Source of the DNA: Tipula vernalis
Taxonomy: Eukaryota > Arthropoda > Insecta > Diptera > Tipulidae
Reading direction: 5' to 3'
Length of the DNA stretch: 64,000 nucleotides
NCBI GenBank assembly: GCA_958295665.1
Contig: OY282560.1
Coordinates: 149,040,091-149,104,090 of the forward strand
A program made the position numbers and the translations under genes. The notes under the pieces were generated by a model, which had not been told where the DNA came from, did no database searches, and saw only the letters and a list, made by a program, of their open reading frames with translations. Below are positions 61,278 to 64,000 of this stretch, piece by piece. Numbering within the stretch: the first letter of the stretch is position 1; each line of letters opens with the position of its first letter.

Positions 61278-61387
61278 CTTATTAGCTCTTTATTTATTTA
61301 TTTAACCTACAGTAAATATACAATCGGTATGCAAAAAAGATTAACAGTTATTATACAATATTTTAGCACAAAAATAACATTTAACAA

Positions 61388-63583
61388 TTATTTAATGATA
61401 GACAAAAATCTAAACAACTCATTTCTAAACGAATTTCTTGTCATGTTAAAATCGAAAACGTCATAAACCGAATTAAAGATTCGCGAAATTCTCAAAACTG
61501 GTTCTGAGAGTGCGAAGTTTGTAGAAACCGGATCAATATGTAACAAACGACGACGGCGCAAACATCGTATAGGAGCGTAAAAGTTGAAACGAGCCAGTAA
61601 ATCGACACAGTCTATTCGGGAAGTCAGAACATCTTGAACGAAGATAGAGGATGCAACATCTCGTCGGTGATCTAATCGTTGTAATTTTAATAATTTACAA
61701 CGATCATTATAAGGAGGTAGTACATATTGATGCACTCGCTCCGTAGGTAAGCCGCGAAGCGCATACAAAAGAAACTGTTTTTGAACGCTCTCAATTCTGT
61801 ATGAATGGCAATGATAAAATGATGACCAAATCTGAGAAGCATATTCTAGAATGGAACGAACAAAGGACACATAGAGAGTTTTCAGTGTGAGTGGGTCGCA
61901 GAAGTCTTTACAATTGCGCTTAATGAAACCCAGCATAATATAAGCTTTTGAAATAACAGAATCAATGTGTTTGGTAAAAGTAAGATCATAAGAAAAGGTT
62001 ACACTTAAGTCGGTTATGACCTCAACTCTGTCAATAGCGGTATTGTATAGAAAATATTGCTGAAGAACAGGTGAGTGTGTACGAGAAAATGATAAAATCC
62101 TACATTTACCCACATTCAACAATAATTTGTTTTTAAATGACCAACTGCAAAAGTTACTCAAGTCACCTTGTAATTTAACACAGTCAGAAACTCCAGTAAT
62201 AGGAGCAAATATCTTCATATCATCTGCGTAAAGCAAACATTTTGCGAATTTAAAACAATCAACAACATCATTGACAAATAATGAGAATAAAAGTGGGCCA
62301 AAGTGGCTACCTTGAGGAACTCCAGAGGTAACTCGAAATAAGCGAGAACTAAAATCATTTACCTTAACAAATTGGTAGCGATCAGACAGGTACGCATGCA
62401 ACCACCTGATGGGGATAAACTGACAATTTAGTTTATCCAGCTTATCGATAAGGATCGAGTGATCAATTTTATCGAAAGCCTTCGAAAAATCGGTGTAAAC
62501 AGCATCCACTTGTTGCCTATGTTCTAAACTACTATATAAATGTTGACAAAAACCGACTAGGTTAGTAACCGTGGACCTACCCGTGTAAAATCCGTGTTGA
62601 GCAGGAGAAATAAAAATTTTTGCATGAAAAAACAAGAATTTCTGTACCATTGATTCGAAAAGTTTTGGTATGGCAGCAAGAATAGCGATTCCGCGATAAT
62701 TGCTGATATCACTTCTTCTGACAGATTTAAAAATCGGACGAATGAAAGACAGTTTCCAGGGATCCGGAAAAATCCCAGTACGTAGGCTCTTATTAAAGAT
62801 TAGAGTCAGTGGATGGGCTAAACTCTCTGCACAATTCTTAATAAGGATAGGTGGAAAACCGTCATGTCCTGCCCCCTTATTACTATTAAGTTGAGATAAG
62901 CTATCATAAACTTCTGCTTCAGTAAACTGTAAAAAATTAAAATCAGAGCAATCGCGATTATTTATAAGCTTGGTACCAGAATCCCCAGATACTACATAGA
63001 CGGACTCAAAAAATTTTGCAAATAGATTAGCGATATCAGAGGGTTGACTTGCGGAAGAGTTCTGAAAGGTTATTGGAGTAGGAAACCCAACAACCTTCTT
63101 TTTACCATTTATGAAATTCCAGAAATTTTTTGGGTTGGAAGTCAGATCCTCTTCTATATGCAAAATGTAGTTGTTGTAAAGGCACCAATTTAAAGTTTTG
63201 AACTCTTTATGAGCTAAGTTGAATCTGGAATAAAACTCAGCGCCCTGTAACTTATACAAAGAATGGAACTTATACCGTATTTTTTCAAGACGTAGTAGTT
63301 CTTTGTTGTACCACGGCTCACGAAACCTAGGTCCATTTTTATTTGATGGAACATACCTTTCAATACCAGTCTTGAGCAGCCCGTTGAACAATAAAATAGA
63401 ATGGTTCAAATTTTCATCTCGCTCGAGAAAGTCCCAATTAGAACCGACAAGAAATTCGTTTAACGAATCGTAGTCCGCACGCCTAAAATCGAAATGCAAA
63501 GAATTACTAGAAGTACACGTAGTGTTGCAATTCTCTAAAAATATATATATATGGTAATTGGAGTGTGGTAAACGCTCGAACAT
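61388..63583 (-). pseudogene. LINE ORF2 reverse transcriptase, open for ~700 codons
   Basis: An open frame of 731 codons whose first ~15 are spurious (see the upstream frameshift). Motifs in order: KGAGHDGFPPILIKN, WKLSFIRPIFKS, ISNYRGIAILAAIPKLFE, YTDFSKAFDKIDH, TSGVPQGSHFGPLLFSLF, CLLYADDMKIF (the catalytic ADD intact) and LLNVGKCRILSFSR, with a C-terminal region ending in ELFRFLSIIK just before the stop. These are the blocks of CR1/jockey-group LINE reverse transcriptases. RT itself shows no damage. Function: target-primed reverse transcription. The link to the endonuclease is broken upstream, so this copy is called a pseudogene. Confidence 0.88.
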
Positions 63584-64000
63584 GCAGTAAAATCTTCACA
63601 TGGTGAAATCTCCGAAAACATAAGATTAGTTGAATAAACCAAATCGAGAAATATGCCCCGACTATTGCTTATCCGGTTCAACTGCATCATTGCTAAGCTA
63701 GCAAAATAATCAGTAACTGCTAATTCTTACTGGCCAGAAGAAGAGGATGTGAAAACTCCATCAACATCAAACCAAGTAATATCGGGAAGATTGAAGTCCC
63801 CTATAATCATTAGTTGTTCCTTAATACGAACCAATGGCATGACCGCAGAACTGATGAAATTAACAATTCCCATATAATATTCTATAGTAGATCCAGAGGG
63901 AACATATACAGCCAACACGAGAATAGATGACTCGGATACATTAATCCGAACAGCAATTACATCATAAATTGGATGACATGCAATGAGCTCGTTTGGGATC
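63584..64000 (-). pseudogene. LINE endonuclease domain, partial, with a stop and a frameshift
   Basis: The minus strand from the window edge reads NELIACHPIYDVIAVRINV, LAVYVPSGSTIEYYMG and LMIIGDFNLPDITWFDVDG (the GDFN block of AP-like endonucleases). A TAA at 63727-63729 is followed by in-frame ELAVTDYFASLAMMQLN and DLVYSTN. The frame then changes at an ATATATAT run near 63541-63551, a likely slippage site, into the RT ORF. The N-terminal endonuclease motifs are outside the window. Confidence 0.82.

Larger units (their letters stand above)
61290..64000 (-). mobile_element. CR1/jockey-group LINE, 3' part, running off the window
   Basis: Minus-strand LINE with a 3' tail of TAAATAAATAAATAAA (+ positions about 61290-61307), directly followed by the start region of BEL/Pao 3 gag. 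Its insertion point is thus 13-30 bp upstream of the BEL/Pao 3 start codon. The 5' end lies beyond position 64000. Confidence 0.85.

Overview
The window looks like heterochromatic or otherwise gene-poor DNA from an insect, most likely a higher fly. It is very AT-rich, carries long (TA)n arrays, and nearly all coding sequence in it belongs to transposable elements. The mix of elements (BEL/Pao retrotransposons with the TGGTCCTTCGAG-type primer site, a 17.6/297-like gypsy, jockey-, I- and CR1-like LINEs, insect Helitrons, PIF/Harbinger) fits Diptera. I could not identify any host protein gene, tRNA, rRNA or CRISPR array. Species-level assignment is not possible from the sequence alone.

Layout, left to right. 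1-3107 holds no recognisable gene. 3111-6675 is a structurally complete PIF/Harbinger element with TTA target duplication, a MADF-domain gene on + and a DDE transposase gene on -, each broken by one stop codon. 7309-7716 and 8102-8301 are two foldback MITEs. 8827-14037 is a long-terminal-inverted-repeat DNA transposon (TIRs about 0.73-0.75 kb) with a decayed transposase of a family marked by an HGKG-x-CDG-x-GG block; its coding region is split by a 1.6 kb probable solo LTR. 14087-14340 is another MITE. 14548-19425 is Helitron 1, with clear TC and hairpin-CTAG ends and one stop in a 1,409-residue Rep-helicase. 19893-20740 (-) is a second, diverged member of the HGKG transposase family. 21260-22210 is a Harbinger remnant. 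22740-24003 is a LINE remnant carrying a TA-flanked MITE. 24004-27624 is featureless.

27625 to about 39720 is one gypsy element broken into four pieces by three nested insertions: a full-length BEL/Pao element (27687-34506), a 2.2 kb solo LTR (35180-37393) and a short I-type LINE (38011-38771). At each junction the gypsy reading frame can be followed across once the insert is ignored. About 40010-49430 is a jockey-like LINE whose gag-pol junction is split by Helitron 2 (40718-46504).

49538-52353 holds two LTR-like repeats in inverted orientation, each with a TATA-like box and a heat-shock-element-like motif. 53236-55690 (+) is a ruined BEL/Pao element. 56217-61277 (-) is another BEL/Pao element, nearly complete but frameshifted, with a 150 bp foldback MITE in gag. 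61290-64000 (-) is a CR1/jockey-group LINE whose reverse transcriptase is open over 700 codons and which runs off the right edge.

The genes do not form an operon or pathway. The value of the window is its insertion stratigraphy: several insertions have exact target-site duplications or restored frames, which give relative ages. The least ordinary items are the HGKG-family long-TIR transposon and its second copy, the two well-bounded Helitrons, and the LTR-like repeats with an HSE/TATA promoter signature.
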